From Chloroflexi bacterium TSY (GTDB lineage Bacteria > Chloroflexota > Anaerolineae > Caldilineales > Caldilineaceae), in assembly GCA_019217005.1 (NCBI GenBank), contig JAHBNG010000117.1:1-48285 (forward strand): 48,285 nucleotides of DNA. The letters are read 5' to 3'. Shown in pieces: positions 1-9,157 of this stretch (within the stretch, counting starts at the first letter, position 1; each line of letters starts with the position of its first letter). Both the position numbers and the translations under genes were made by a program. The notes beneath the pieces were generated by a model. The model made no database searches. It was not told the origin of the DNA and saw only the letters and a list, made by a program, of their open reading frames with translations.

Positions 1-2
1 TT

Positions 3-175
3 AACCCTCAAACCAGACAGCCGAGACGTGGTTTCCGCATTTCGCAGCGCTTCCGCGATAATATTGCGGGCTATCTCTTCATCGGTCCGTGGCTGATACA
101 TTTCTTGGTGCTCATTCTCTTTGCCATGATCTACTCATTCAATATCAGCCTCATGAAGACGGATTTGCTCCGCAC
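3..175 (+). pseudogene. N-terminal fragment of sugar ABC permease (MalF-like), out of frame with its remainder
   Basis: Frame 3 is open from the window edge and reads as a typical permease N-terminus: a basic leader, then a hydrophobic first membrane segment containing GYLFIGPWLIHF and ending near SLMKTDLL. It aligns by eye with the start of the intact permease at 43147 (FYLFILPWTIGF). The reading then has to move to frame 2 at about 160-176 to continue into FEPVGFQNYIRMWNDP. The true start codon probably lies before the window. The shift is either a real mutation or a sequence error; no long homopolymer is present there. Confidence 0.7.
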
Positions 176-928
176 ACATTCGAGCCTGTTGGATTCCAAA
201 ATTATATACGCATGTGGAATGACCCGCTCTTCTGGAAATCGTTCCGCGTCACGGCATACTATACATTTGCCCTAGTTCCAGCGAACGTGATTGTGGCCCT
301 TGGCATTGCTCTCCTCATGAATCAAAAAATCGTTTTTCAGGGCGGGTGGCGTCTTCTCTACTATTTGCCATCTGTTGTTCAAGGAGCCGCCGTGGCAATT
401 CTCTGGGGCTATGTCTTAAACCCGCGCTACGGATTACTCAATCAGGGATTAGCCGCCATCGGTCTCGATGGACCACGCTGGCTCTATTCTGAACAATGGG
501 CGGTTCCTGGATTTATTCTGATGGGTCTTTGGGGAGCTGGCGGCGCAATGTTGCTCTATCTGGCTGGTTTGCAAGGCATTCTCACTGCTCTATACGAAGC
601 AGCCGAAATCGATGGCGCCAACTCATGGCATCGATTCAGACACGTGACCATTCCGATGCTTACACCGACCATCTACTTTAACGTCTTGATCAGCATTATC
701 GGCTCATTCCAAGTCTTCACTCAATCCTACATCCTCACACAGGGCGGACCAAATAACGCAACGCTGACCCAAGTGCTTTACCTTTATCGGAAAGGGTTCC
801 AAGATTTTCAGTTTGGATATACATCTGCACTGGCGTGGGCTCTCTTCTTTGTGACGCTGATTTTTACGGCACTGGTTGTCCGTTCATCTGGTACATGGGT
901 GCACTATGAGGGAGAGCTGAAACGATGA
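89..928 (+). CDS. Carbohydrate ABC transporter permease, MalF/UgpA type (main part, frameshifted)
   Basis: This is an inner-membrane permease subunit of a binding-protein-dependent sugar importer (MalF/UgpA side). About five hydrophobic segments follow FWKSFRVTAYYTF, and the cytoplasmic EAA loop that docks the ATPase reads LYEAAEIDGANSWHRF with the usual TIPMLTPTIYF downstream. The GTG at 89 opens this frame, but its first ~28 residues do not look like a permease. The genuine N-terminus is in frame 3, so the start shown is only where this frame opens. The 3' end overlaps the next permease by 4 bases (ATGA), as is usual for malF-malG pairs. No ATPase or binding protein is visible on this side; they would lie before the window. 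Confidence 0.85.
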   Translation: MADTFLGAHSLCHDLLIQYQPHEDGFAPHTFEPVGFQNYIRMWNDPLFWKSFRVTAYYTFALVPANVIVALGIALLMNQKIVFQGGWRLLYYLPSVVQGAAVAILWGYVLNPRYGLLNQGLAAIGLDGPRWLYSEQWAVPGFILMGLWGAGGAMLLYLAGLQGILTALYEAAEIDGANSWHRFRHVTIPMLTPTIYFNVLISIIGSFQVFTQSYILTQGGPNNATLTQVLYLYRKGFQDFQFGYTSALAWALFFVTLIFTALVVRSSGTWVHYEGELKR

Positions 929-1653
929 CCACCGAAAGCAAAGTCTATACGCCCACCCAAAGCAGAGCCGATTGGCAACTCTTCAGTTACAAACTCTACT
1001 CGATTCTGGGCAAAATTATCTTATACATTGTCTTGATCATCGGTGCGATCATCTTTGCCGCGCCACTGGCGTGGATGATTTCCACATCGTTCAAGCCAGA
1101 GCATCAAATTTACAATATTCCGATTGAATGGATTCCACAAGAATTTCGCTGGCAAAACTATGTAGATGGGTGGACAACACTCCCCTTTACCCAGTTTTAT
1201 ATCAACACCGTCTACATGACAATCTTGAACATCATTGGTCTAGTAATCTCGAGTTCGTTGGTTGCCTTCGGTTTTGCACGCATCCGCTTCTGGGGACGAG
1301 ACATCTGGTTTATCATTCTGCTTGCCACGATGATGCTTCCCCCCCAAGTCACATTTATTCCGATCTATCTCTTCTGGTCGCGGCTCGGTTTGGTCAACAC
1401 GTTTTGGCCCCTTATTATCCCCCAGTGGCTGACCAATGGCTACAATGTGTTTCTGCTCAGACAGTTCTATATGACCATCAACACCGAGTTGGATGATGCC
1501 GCACGTATCGATGGTGCAGGTTGGTTCACCATCTATTCTCGCATTCTCATGCCGCAGATCAAGCCAGCATTGGGTGTGATTGCGATTCAAGCCTTTGCCT
1601 GGAATTGGAATAACTTTTTTGATCCTCTTATCTACTCGATAGTTGTATTTTGA
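925..1653 (+). pseudogene. Carbohydrate ABC permease, MalG/UgpE type, 5' part (interrupted by IS)
   Basis: Second permease of the same importer. It has an N-terminal membrane segment, the family pattern AWMISTSFKPEHQIY, a central membrane block, and an EAA loop TELDDAARIDGAGWFTIYSRILMPQIKPA. It runs into foreign sequence after FFDPLIY at base 1634 and stops at 1653 within the insertion. The missing C-terminus is at 3194-3377. Removing 1635-3193 (the element plus one 7-bp target duplication) joins 710 + 184 bases into one uninterrupted frame of 297 residues, normal for this family. The importer is therefore probably inactive unless the element excises. Confidence 0.92.
1628..1634. repeat. Target-site duplication TTATCTA (left copy)
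   Basis: TTATCTA at 1628-1634 is repeated at 3187-3193, directly outside the inverted ends of the insertion. Removing one copy with the element restores the permease frame, so this is the duplication made at insertion. Confidence 0.9.
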
Positions 1654-3186
1654 GCAGGTGCCGGATTTGACAAAGTCAAAATTAAGCAGAGCAGGCCTGC
1701 TGTTTGGCGAAAAGGGTAGCGAAGACCTCTGCAATCTCCTGTCCGTCATTCAAGGCATGATGTGCAGTCAAGATGAGATCTTGAATTAGTGACTGAGCTT
1801 GCTGCTAGCCTCACCAAGGGATTTGCTGGGCGAGAATTGAGTTTTAGCCAATGATGGTCCCAAACAATCAAGGTGCAAGAGAGAATAAGCCACGAAGACC
1901 AGAGACCAATGTTTTTGAAAGGCGTGGGCAGTTCGCATGCAATATTCATCAAGGCCAAGCAGTTGTTTACCATCCTGATAAACCGTCTCGATAGGCCAAC
2001 GAAGCAGGTAAATCGAGAGAATGCGTTTGGCATTACAATCAGTGCGATTGGTCACTAAAACGGCCTAATTGCCTTGCAATTCAGGATTATCAAAACTAAT
2101 CACGATGCGTACCTTGCCGATAGAAGGGATACGCACAGTCATGGTAAAGGTATAGTAAGTACGACCATCAATGGTGACAGGTTTGTAGGCATTCTGGGGG
2201 GATGTAGGGGACCAACTCTTTGACTTTAATATGTGGCCCCTCGAAAGTTATCGGCTGACCGTCTTCATCTCGCAAACGAAAGCTATTTGTCTCCAGATTG
2301 CGATTGCACTTCAAGATGCTGATCCAATCTTTATTCAGACGATCGAGTACAGCTAGAAGATCTGGAGCGAGATACCAACCATCGAAGAGAGCCCAACCAA
2401 AGATAAGGGTTCGTTCAACAGCTTTTTCAACCAGTTCACTGGCAATGGTTATCTTGGTCTTAAACGCTTCGTCTAGCCCTCGAAAGGCGGGGTCAGTTAA
2501 TAGGTGGCTATCCACTCGTTTATGAAAAGCGGTTCGTTCTTTCTTTTTTCTTGGGAATCTCAGTCACTGGGAAATGGTTTTCCACAAATGCTTCCCAGTC
2601 GGTAAACTCTTCGTACCGTCGGTAGATACTTGCATCGACCGGAAAACGAACAGCGCCACTGACATAGTGACTTGTGACTAAGTTATGAGCCAGTGGATGC
2701 TGACCATTGCTATGATTGTAGTGTGTATCGATATACTCGAACAGACTTCCCACGTGTTCACATAGTGTATCGTCAATCGCTAATACCGATTCTGACTCTG
2801 AACGTTGGTATTGTGCTGTCTCTGACTTCATGTAACCTATACGCTCATCATTGAGTTTTTTCGGCTCGCCAAGGAGCTTCACTCAAATACCGTGATATAT
2901 TCGTCTTATCTGCACTATCTAGAATGCAGCGGGCAATATTTGCCATGCTTTTGTTGTCCAAGACCATCAGACCCGTCAGATAGTTTTCAAAGTGGCGAAA
3001 CTGTTTACGATTGGCAAATACTGAACGAAAGGTTTCGCTATGCTCCCTGACCAGTGGCGCTACATTCACTATCGGCAATTGCATCTTGATGGCTCCTTTT
3101 TCGCACTTTTTTCTTGATGCAATCTATTGAGATGACTTTTGTCTCTTTTGTCAAATTTGGAAAATATTCATTTCACAACTATCGAG
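1635..3186 (-). mobile_element. Degenerate IS701-like insertion sequence (1552 bp) inside the permease gene
   Basis: The ends are inverted: the left end begins CTCGATAGTTGT and the right end closes ACAACTATCGAG, with a second matched block TTTGACAAA/TTTGTCAAA about 20 bases inside. The element is bounded by a perfect 7-bp direct repeat. It carries one transposase on the minus strand, decayed by several frameshifts and a stop. The family name rests on transposase features (a short F..YLTGL..., LSEAPW...LNDERI start, and YLLRWPIETVYQDGKQ near the end) that I associate with IS701-like DDE transposases. The boundaries are certain; the family is less so. Confidence 0.85.
1786..3084 (-). pseudogene. 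IS701-like DDE transposase, multiply broken
   Basis: Translation starts at the ATG ending at 3084, behind an AAGGAG ribosome site. Four pieces lie in order: 3084-2848 (NKSMANIARCILDSADK), 2882-2520 (catalytic-type VLAIDDTLCEHVG), 2515-2168 (ALFDGWYLAPDLL), and 2055-1786 (YLLRWPIETVYQDGKQ, expected to hold the last acidic residue). The first break is in a run of A bases near 2865, the second near 2520-2545, and the third near 2190. An in-frame TAG precedes AVLVTNRTDCNAK. The pieces sum to about 430 residues, a full-length transposase. Several independent lesions show that this copy is dead. Confidence 0.85.
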
Positions 3187-3377
3187 TTATCTATCTAAAC
3201 GAACCCAGAAAATTTGTCATTGCCATCGGGTTGCGCCTCTTTGAAACACAGCAATCCCAACACATGAATGAAGTGATGGCCATGACCTTAGTGGCATTGA
3301 TCCCCGTTTTGATCGTCTTCTACATTGCGCAGGCTCGCTTTATCCAGGGCATCGTTATTTCCGGCGTAAAAGGGTAA
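3187..3377 (+). pseudogene. C-terminal part of the MalG-like permease, beyond the IS
   Basis: From TTATCTATCTAAACGAACCC onward the frame reads IYLNEPRKFVIAIGLRLF and ends FIQGIVISGVKG. This matches the C-terminus of the intact paralogue at 45685 (FVQGITLTGIKG). An ATG at 3114 inside the insertion would allow an unrelated N-terminus to be read into it, but that has no expected function. The first seven bases are the right copy of the target duplication. The stop lies only a few bases from the end of the convergent regulator gene at 3378. Confidence 0.9.
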
Positions 3378-6300
3378 TCACAAAATCGCAAACTCCAAAA
3401 AACGAATCGCTGCGCCTTCAACATGCGCATCGGGGTAGAAATGTCGATCAACATCACCGAGGGCAACGAGACCGACCTCAATGCTACCCTTCAGTGGAAA
3501 TCGGGTCTTTCCCAGCGTAAACCACGTTTGATTGTCGGCACTACAAAAGGCTTGGACGCTCTCTTTTTTACGGGTCAACTGTAGATAAAACTCAGTTCCA
3601 GGCAAGCGCCCCCGGCCAACGAGCAAATCCTGGCCGTCGATCAATCCTCCAAAACCAAGCGAGAATTCGCCAACTTGGCCGTAGTTCAGCAGCAAATAAT
3701 TCTGAGCATCCAGCCAAAGAAGCAATCCTCCAATGGCTGGCATTTCAGGAGAGGCAGAGACGCAGCGCGTCTGCACAACCAAATCACCCTCAGCTTGGCA
3801 CATAAACCGGGGCGCGCTTTGATTCACATACCAAAGGTAACGTTCATTTGCAGCATAAATGGTCAGGCCTTTTTCTAGATCATAGGCGCAATCTCCAAAG
3901 TGATCGTGCCACGTCCACAGACCGTTGGCAATCTGGGTTGCGGTTTCGCCGGGAGTTGCCTGGTCAAATGTCATGCTTGGCTCAGATATCGTAGACATCT
4001 CAGCAACGGGTTCCAAATACCAGTTGCTGAGATGTTGTTCTACTGCAAGATTGGATTGAATACGCGCACAGATTTTATGAAACGTCGTGCGTTTTGGCGT
4101 CAATTCCTCAAGCGTATGCAAGAATTCTGGCAACCAGTAGATATGGAACGTCATATGAAGCAGAAAGAGCTCAAGAGCTTGATGCAACGTTTGAGTTGCT
4201 TCTTCAGACCGCCCCTGAATCTGATAAAGACGTGCTAGACCATAGGTGCTTCGAGCTTCTACAACACCGAGTTCTATCTCTTGCACAAAGTCAATGGATT
4301 TCTGATAAGTTTCTCGGGCTTTTTGCCACTCTTTGCAACAGACGTAGGTTATCGCAAGAGTTTGATACATCCACGGAAGATAATGAATCGATCCGAGTGA
4401 CTCGGCCATCTCATCAACGCGGAGGAGATACAATTTAGCCTGTTCCAAGTCGCCAAGCGAGAAAGCAATAGTGCCCAATCGATAGTGAGAGAGACCGGTC
4501 TGTTTGAGATCACCGATTTTCGCAAAAAGGTCGGCTGCTTTTTGTAACTCTACAATGGCGCTCTGCAAATCTCCAGTTTCCCAGTAGATATCGCTACCAA
4601 CAAATTGATGGATATTGGCAAGCGCTCGCAGGTCGTGATGCTGCCTGGCTTTGCGCTCTAAGATCTTTGCCCACGCAAGCGCCTTTTCAATATCCTGTTC
4701 GTACTGGACGTAGGCAACCACAATATGAACATAGGCCGATCCAAGCTCTTCCGAATAGGGAAGGTGTTCAATAAATTGTGTGTTGCGCAACAAGTGATAA
4801 CGCGCTTTCTCAGATTCATTGCATGCACGATAGCCCCATCCGATGGTGGAGTTCATCATCGCACCCTCAACAGATTCGATTTCTTCACCCAGCAGTGTCA
4901 ATCCCTCTTCGCCAATCTGCACGCGCGCGCTATATTTGCCTCGCCAATCAAGTGCTTCTCCCAGGGCCTGATAGAGCGGTATCAAACGCTCTTTGGTATA
5001 TGATTGCGATTTTCCCAGTGCAATCGCTTGTCGCAGGTAATCTTCTGCGGCAGCTAACTCGCCAATACCAAGCGTCACTTGCCCCAGTCCAGCCAGTGCA
5101 TCAAACCGCCAGTCGGCAAGAGAATATTGCTCAGCCTGTCTATCTTGCGCGAGTTGAGTAATCTGTTGCAGCGCTGTTTGAAATGCAGCAATTGCCTCAT
5201 CATTGAGATACGCCCGTCGACTCTTATTCCCCGCTGCCAGTTGATAGATGATAGCTTTGTCTACCTGCTGCGAACGATTGTAATGATAAGCAAGCTGCTC
5301 GTAGATTTCCTCTAATTGATCCGCATAGATCGCTTCGAAGGCGCAGGCGACCTGAAGATGCAATCGATCCCGAGCCGATTGAGGTAGCGAATTGTAGATT
5401 GCCTCTTGGACCAAAATGTGCTTAAAAGAATATTCTTCCTCTGGAATCGAACGCTCCAGGTAGATGAACTCTTCTGTTTCAAGTTGATTCAGTCCTTGCT
5501 CAAGGAATTCAGCATCTGGCATGACCTTGGCGAGCACTCGACGGTAAAAGATCCGCCCGATTACCGCTGCAAGCCGCAAAAGATTTCCGGTTTCCGGGGG
5601 CAACCGATCAACGCGTCCTAGGACAATCATCTGTACTGTATCGGGCAAGACCAGGCGCTCAATTTCGCCAGCGACGAGCCATTTCTGATCTTCGTAGTAA
5701 ACAACCTTAGACTCGATCAGCGCATGAATTAATTCTTCGACAAAGAGCGGATTCCCCTGGCCTTTGGCTTGCACTAGATCGACCAGGCGATCGGACGGAT
5801 CCCCTTCTGGAAGCAATGATCCGATCATGGCGCGACTCTGTGCTGCAGTTAAACCCCGTAGGTGGAGAGGCGTATGGCGATCAGCACATTTGCGCAGAGC
5901 CAATGTTTCCAGACGCGTTGTCCGAGATGCTGAGTTTTGTGCGTCAGTTTCGGGGCGATAGGCGCAGACCAACAGAATTGGTGTACAATCCAGCACCTCC
6001 ATCAGGAGCGAAACGAGATCGAGTGAGAGCGCATCGGCCCAATGGAGATCCTCGAAGATCAGCACCATTGGTTGGTTATGAGCAAGCGCCACAAACAGAT
6101 CGCGCAGAGCCAAAAGCGTCTGGTGGCGGATCTGTTCTGGGCCTGCGTTCTGCAAGCGGTGATCCCAGTCAGTGCCAAATTGAACGGCGAGCAGGTTTCC
6201 TAAAAGTGGCCCAATGTCCTCGCATTGCATGACTGTTAGTGCATTAGTGGACACCAATTGGGTGAGAAGATGTTGAAGAGGGTGCACTAGATCGGATATT

Positions 6301-7427
6301 GAAGAAAGGGAGAGTACCTTAGCCTGATAAAGACTCAAATATGCCTGTAGCATATCGATAACGGGCCAGTAGCTTGCAGACATACCCAACGGCAAACAGC
6401 GGCCCTCCAGACAGAGAACATCAGAAGCGAAAGATTGCTGACTTTGCTCCTCCGACCTGTGATTCTGTTGTAGAAACTGGCGCAACTCGAAAATCAAACG
6501 AGATTTTCCAATTCCAGCTTCGCCCACGATGGTGATGAGATGCCCTTCTTGCTGCTGAAGCATGGGTAGCACTTGAGCAATCTGGGCAAGCTCCATCTCA
6601 CGTCCAATGAGTTGCGAAGGTTGACGACGCCCTCTGTCGTCACGCTCTCCAAAGAACCGTTTGAGCTGACGACGCAGACGCTCAAGCCGATAGCGATCTG
6701 CATCTTGTGGGGGAAATTCAGATGACACACTCTGTGGCGTTAAGACAAAAGTATCCTGCAAAAAACGCTCTGTTCGTTTGCCAATCAAGGTCTCACCAGG
6801 ACCGGCCATCATCTGTAATCGGATTGCCTGATTGACGACTGGACCGACTGCAATATCCCGTGCGGCGCGGATATCTACACGTTGGAGATAGATATGCCCC
6901 GTGTTAATGCCAATCGTCGCTTGCCAGCCAAATTGGCTGGCCGCAGTCTGTATTTCCAGGGCGCTTCGTGCCGCTCTCTGCGGGTCATCTTCATACATCT
7001 GAGTTGCGCCAAAGAGAGCGATGAGACCATCATTGCCCAATCTCTCCACATGTGCTCCAAATTGCTGGACGATTTCGGTGAGTTCAGACAAGAGTTGCTG
7101 GAGGGTTTGTGTGGCGGCTTCTGGTGCAGTGATCCAGCTCTTTTCAAATGATTCACCGAGTCCCACGCAAAGGATGGTCACAATTCGCATCGCATTTAAC
7201 CTTGACGACGACAAGCTGTTCTCAACGCGATCTATCGTCCTTGCCGCATCCTTCGAATTGGAAACAGGTTGGGTTGGGATCTGCCACCCTCTATCCTCGC
7301 TCGGTGAATCTTGAGCAGCATCTTTGGGATTTGACGTGACCAATGCAAGATTCTGAACAGGCAACGGAATCTCTTGTCTAGCAAGAATCTGCTGATAGAG
7401 TCGCTCAGTTTCATCATCTGGTGGCAT
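3378..7427 (-). CDS. Cyclase-like + AAA ATPase + TPR regulator with C-terminal DUF1349-like domain (C-terminal part of a SARP-type regulator)
   Basis: A cytoplasmic signalling protein of 1349 residues from the ATG at 7427. Residues 1-20 are the end of a BTAD domain whose beginning lies in the upstream frame. Residues 82-250 form a class III nucleotide-cyclase fold, but the first metal-binding aspartate is absent (ILCVGLGE where LFADLVG is usual), while GNDGLIALFG keeps the second; cyclase activity is doubtful. Residues 274-700 are an AAA/STAND-type ATPase with Walker A GEAGIGKS (303-310) and Walker B MVLIFEDLHWAD (454-465). TPR-like repeats run to about 1130. Residues ~1165-1349 resemble DUF1349/concanavalin-like domains. 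The family is known for ligand-gated transcription control in Actinobacteria and Chloroflexota; targets here are unknown. The upstream frame stop (7430) and this ATG are two bases apart, so reinitiation is conceivable. Confidence 0.85.
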   Translation of the reverse strand: MPPDDETERLYQQILARQEIPLPVQNLALVTSNPKDAAQDSPSEDRGWQIPTQPVSNSKDAARTIDRVENSLSSSRLNAMRIVTILCVGLGESFEKSWITAPEAATQTLQQLLSELTEIVQQFGAHVERLGNDGLIALFGATQMYEDDPQRAARSALEIQTAASQFGWQATIGINTGHIYLQRVDIRAARDIAVGPVVNQAIRLQMMAGPGETLIGKRTERFLQDTFVLTPQSVSSEFPPQDADRYRLERLRRQLKRFFGERDDRGRRQPSQLIGREMELAQIAQVLPMLQQQEGHLITIVGEAGIGKSRLIFELRQFLQQNHRSEEQSQQSFASDVLCLEGRCLPLGMSASYWPVIDMLQAYLSLYQAKVLSLSSISDLVHPLQHLLTQLVSTNALTVMQCEDIGPLLGNLLAVQFGTDWDHRLQNAGPEQIRHQTLLALRDLFVALAHNQPMVLIFEDLHWADALSLDLVSLLMEVLDCTPILLVCAYRPETDAQNSASRTTRLETLALRKCADRHTPLHLRGLTAAQSRAMIGSLLPEGDPSDRLVDLVQAKGQGNPLFVEELIHALIESKVVYYEDQKWLVAGEIERLVLPDTVQMIVLGRVDRLPPETGNLLRLAAVIGRIFYRRVLAKVMPDAEFLEQGLNQLETEEFIYLERSIPEEEYSFKHILVQEAIYNSLPQSARDRLHLQVACAFEAIYADQLEEIYEQLAYHYNRSQQVDKAIIYQLAAGNKSRRAYLNDEAIAAFQTALQQITQLAQDRQAEQYSLADWRFDALAGLGQVTLGIGELAAAEDYLRQAIALGKSQSYTKERLIPLYQALGEALDWRGKYSARVQIGEEGLTLLGEEIESVEGAMMNSTIGWGYRACNESEKARYHLLRNTQFIEHLPYSEELGSAYVHIVVAYVQYEQDIEKALAWAKILERKARQHHDLRALANIHQFVGSDIYWETGDLQSAIVELQKAADLFAKIGDLKQTGLSHYRLGTIAFSLGDLEQAKLYLLRVDEMAESLGSIHYLPWMYQTLAITYVCCKEWQKARETYQKSIDFVQEIELGVVEARSTYGLARLYQIQGRSEEATQTLHQALELFLLHMTFHIYWLPEFLHTLEELTPKRTTFHKICARIQSNLAVEQHLSNWYLEPVAEMSTISEPSMTFDQATPGETATQIANGLWTWHDHFGDCAYDLEKGLTIYAANERYLWYVNQSAPRFMCQAEGDLVVQTRCVSASPEMPAIGGLLLWLDAQNYLLLNYGQVGEFSLGFGGLIDGQDLLVGRGRLPGTEFYLQLTRKKESVQAFCSADNQTWFTLGKTRFPLKGSIEVGLVALGDVDRHFYPDAHVEGAAIRFLEFAIL

Positions 7428-7429
7428 GT

Positions 7430-7972
7430 CTAACTCCTCAGCCAGAATCTGAACACATTGTTGATACTGGCGTAACGCAACCGCTCGCCTTCAAAGAATT
7501 GCCACTCGTCAAACTCTGGTGTATCGCGTAGTGTAAATCCACTAAGAAAATCGGCACGATAAAGCGTCACTGCCTCAGAAAGCAGCGGCAAGCAGGCTGC
7601 ACAAACCTCATCCTGTGAATGGCCATGCTGATGGCAGGCATTGAGTCTCTTCTGAAACACCTCGCTATCGAGCCACAGATCAGCAGCCTCTCGAATCCGG
7701 ATCGTGTCACTTGTTGTGTCCAGCCATCCTTCCCCCAATGCCTTGTTGAGTACGGACAGATGACGTCGCAATTCGGCCCGGGCCGCAGCCTGCGAATGTT
7801 CAGGCCACAGCAGCGTGGCCAGCTTATCTCGGCTCGCCAAGCCGTTTTCCGTGAGACGGGTCACGGCCAAATAGACGAGTAAGGCCGTTGCCTTGCGCCG
7901 TCCTAATTCAATGGGTCTACCGTCCAACATCAAATGAGGCGGACCCAGTACAGAGAGGTGGAATTGAGACAT
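7430..7972 (-). CDS. SARP-family N-terminus: winged-helix DNA-binding + partial BTAD domain (broken regulator)
   Basis: 180 residues beginning MSQFHLSVLGPPHLML. The first ~95 are an OmpR/SARP-type winged helix (ELGRRKATALLVYLAV, LWPEHSQAAARAELRRHLS), followed by a BTAD start (LYRADFLSGFTLRDTPEFDEWQ). After FFEGERLR the frame fails and stops. The next expected recognisable block, RRAVALRQYQQCVQILAEELD, is present in the -1/+2 frame over the same bases (7500-7430), leading into the 1349-residue protein. About 50 residues normally separating these blocks are gone, so an out-of-frame deletion of roughly 160 bp is the simplest explanation. Intact, this would be one ~1,590-residue SARP-cyclase-AAA-TPR regulator. 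Confidence 0.85.
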   Translation of the reverse strand: MSQFHLSVLGPPHLMLDGRPIELGRRKATALLVYLAVTRLTENGLASRDKLATLLWPEHSQAAARAELRRHLSVLNKALGEGWLDTTSDTIRIREAADLWLDSEVFQKRLNACHQHGHSQDEVCAACLPLLSEAVTLYRADFLSGFTLRDTPEFDEWQFFEGERLRYASINNVFRFWLRS

Positions 7973-8893
7973 GGTAGATATTGTACTGTGGAGTGGCTAA
8001 ATGGACAATTCATATCGATAGCTCCTCTCAGAGAACATGACATCATGGAATGGTCACCCGACGGTACGAAGCTTGCCATCGGGGCACGGGATAACATGGT
8101 GCGCGTCTGGGATGCAACGGCTGGAGCGATCCTCCACACCCTCTCTGGCCACACAGACAGTATCATCAGCGTGGCCTGGTCTCTAGACAATAGACTAGCC
8201 TCCAGGTCAAACGACCACACAGTGCGTATATGGGATGCCGCAGTAGGCGAACTTCTCCACGTACTCTCTGGATATACGAAGGAAGTCACCAGCGTGGCCT
8301 GGTCTTCGGATGGGACCAAACTGGCCTCTGGAATCGGGAATCTAGGTGATCATGCCGATCAGAATAGCGTCGTGCACATTTGGGATGCCGCAGAGGGTGC
8401 GTTTCTCCATGCTCTCACTGGACATGAGAATAGCGTTTCGAGTGTGGCCTGGTCGCCAGACGGTACTAAGTTTGTATCTGGATCGTGGGACAACACAGTG
8501 CGCATCTGGGATGCAGAGGCCGCTACATCTCTGCGGGTTCTTCCCACAACCTACGATGATGGTGTGATAAGTGTGGCCTGGTCACCGAAAGGTACTAAAT
8601 TTGCTGCTGGGGCATCCGATAACGTGTACATCTGGGATGCGACTGCCAGCACGCTTCCCCAGTTGCTTTTCGGGCCTACGCGTCGAATCTTGAGGATAGC
8701 CTGGTCGCCAGATGGGACCAAACTGGCCTCTGGATCAGTGGATCATGGCATACATATCTGGAATGTGGAGACTGGCGCGCTCCTCCACACGCTCTCCGGA
8801 CATGGGCGCTCTGTATTGAGTGTAGCCTGGTCGCCAGACGGGACCAAATTGGCTTCCGGCTCTTCGCCTGGGGATACATCTGCGCATATTTGA
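7934..8893 (+). CDS. WD40 repeat protein, N-terminal part (ends at a nonsense codon)
   Basis: A WD40 beta-propeller protein. Seven units of about 42 residues are recognisable, each with VAWSPDGTKLASG and ending VRIWDA or HIWDA; the first complete unit starts near base 8046. The frame is stopped at 8891-8893 by TGA exactly where the conserved Trp (TGG) of the HIWDA motif is expected, and the same frame continues with two more repeats to 9157. The annotated start overlaps the start of the divergent SARP gene by 39 bases and its first ~35 residues are not repeat-like, so the gene is probably also truncated at its 5' end. In Chloroflexota such propellers often belong to larger SARP/NACHT proteins; a partner cannot be identified here. 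Confidence 0.85.
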   Translation: MRRTQYREVELRHGRYCTVEWLNGQFISIAPLREHDIMEWSPDGTKLAIGARDNMVRVWDATAGAILHTLSGHTDSIISVAWSLDNRLASRSNDHTVRIWDAAVGELLHVLSGYTKEVTSVAWSSDGTKLASGIGNLGDHADQNSVVHIWDAAEGAFLHALTGHENSVSSVAWSPDGTKFVSGSWDNTVRIWDAEAATSLRVLPTTYDDGVISVAWSPKGTKFAAGASDNVYIWDATASTLPQLLFGPTRRILRIAWSPDGTKLASGSVDHGIHIWNVETGALLHTLSGHGRSVLSVAWSPDGTKLASGSSPGDTSAHI

Positions 8894-8911
8894 GATGCCA
8901 TAACTGGTACA

Positions 8912-9157
8912 TTGCTTAACCCGCTTCCTGGGTTCGACGGTAGTGTGAGCACCGTGGCTTGGTCGCCAGATGGGACCAAACTTGCCATTGGGTCATACGA
9001 CGGCACCGTACACATCTGGGATGTGGAGACACTCAAGCCCCTCGGTAGGTTGTTCGGACACACAACTTCGGCTGTCGATGTGGCCTGGTCACCTGATAGC
9101 AAGCGCATTGTTTCCGCCTCATGGGATGGAACAATTCGAGTTTGGGATGCAGAGTAA
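8912..9157 (+). pseudogene. WD40 repeat protein, C-terminal part after the nonsense codon
   Basis: Same frame as the preceding WD40 gene. The frame reopens immediately after the TGA as DAITGTLLNPL and holds two further repeats (STVAWSPDGTKLAIG...HIWDV and VDVAWSPDSKRIVSA...RVWDAE), ending with TAA at 9155-9157. Together the two pieces give nine blades, so one substitution (TGG to TGA) accounts for the break. An ATG at 8912 could start a separate small product, but no ribosome site supports it. Confidence 0.8.

Noticed and set aside
2864..2872. Programmed -1 frameshift at the A-run of the IS701-like transposase
   Set aside because: Continuing the protein needs a +1 step and the run does not fit the X XXY YYZ slippery pattern in frame; other lesions in the same gene indicate decay.
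8046..9157. Regularly spaced DNA repeats resembling a CRISPR-like or tandem-repeat array
   Set aside because: The ~126-bp period is the WD40 blade repeat in protein-coding sequence; repeats are diverged and there are no spacers.
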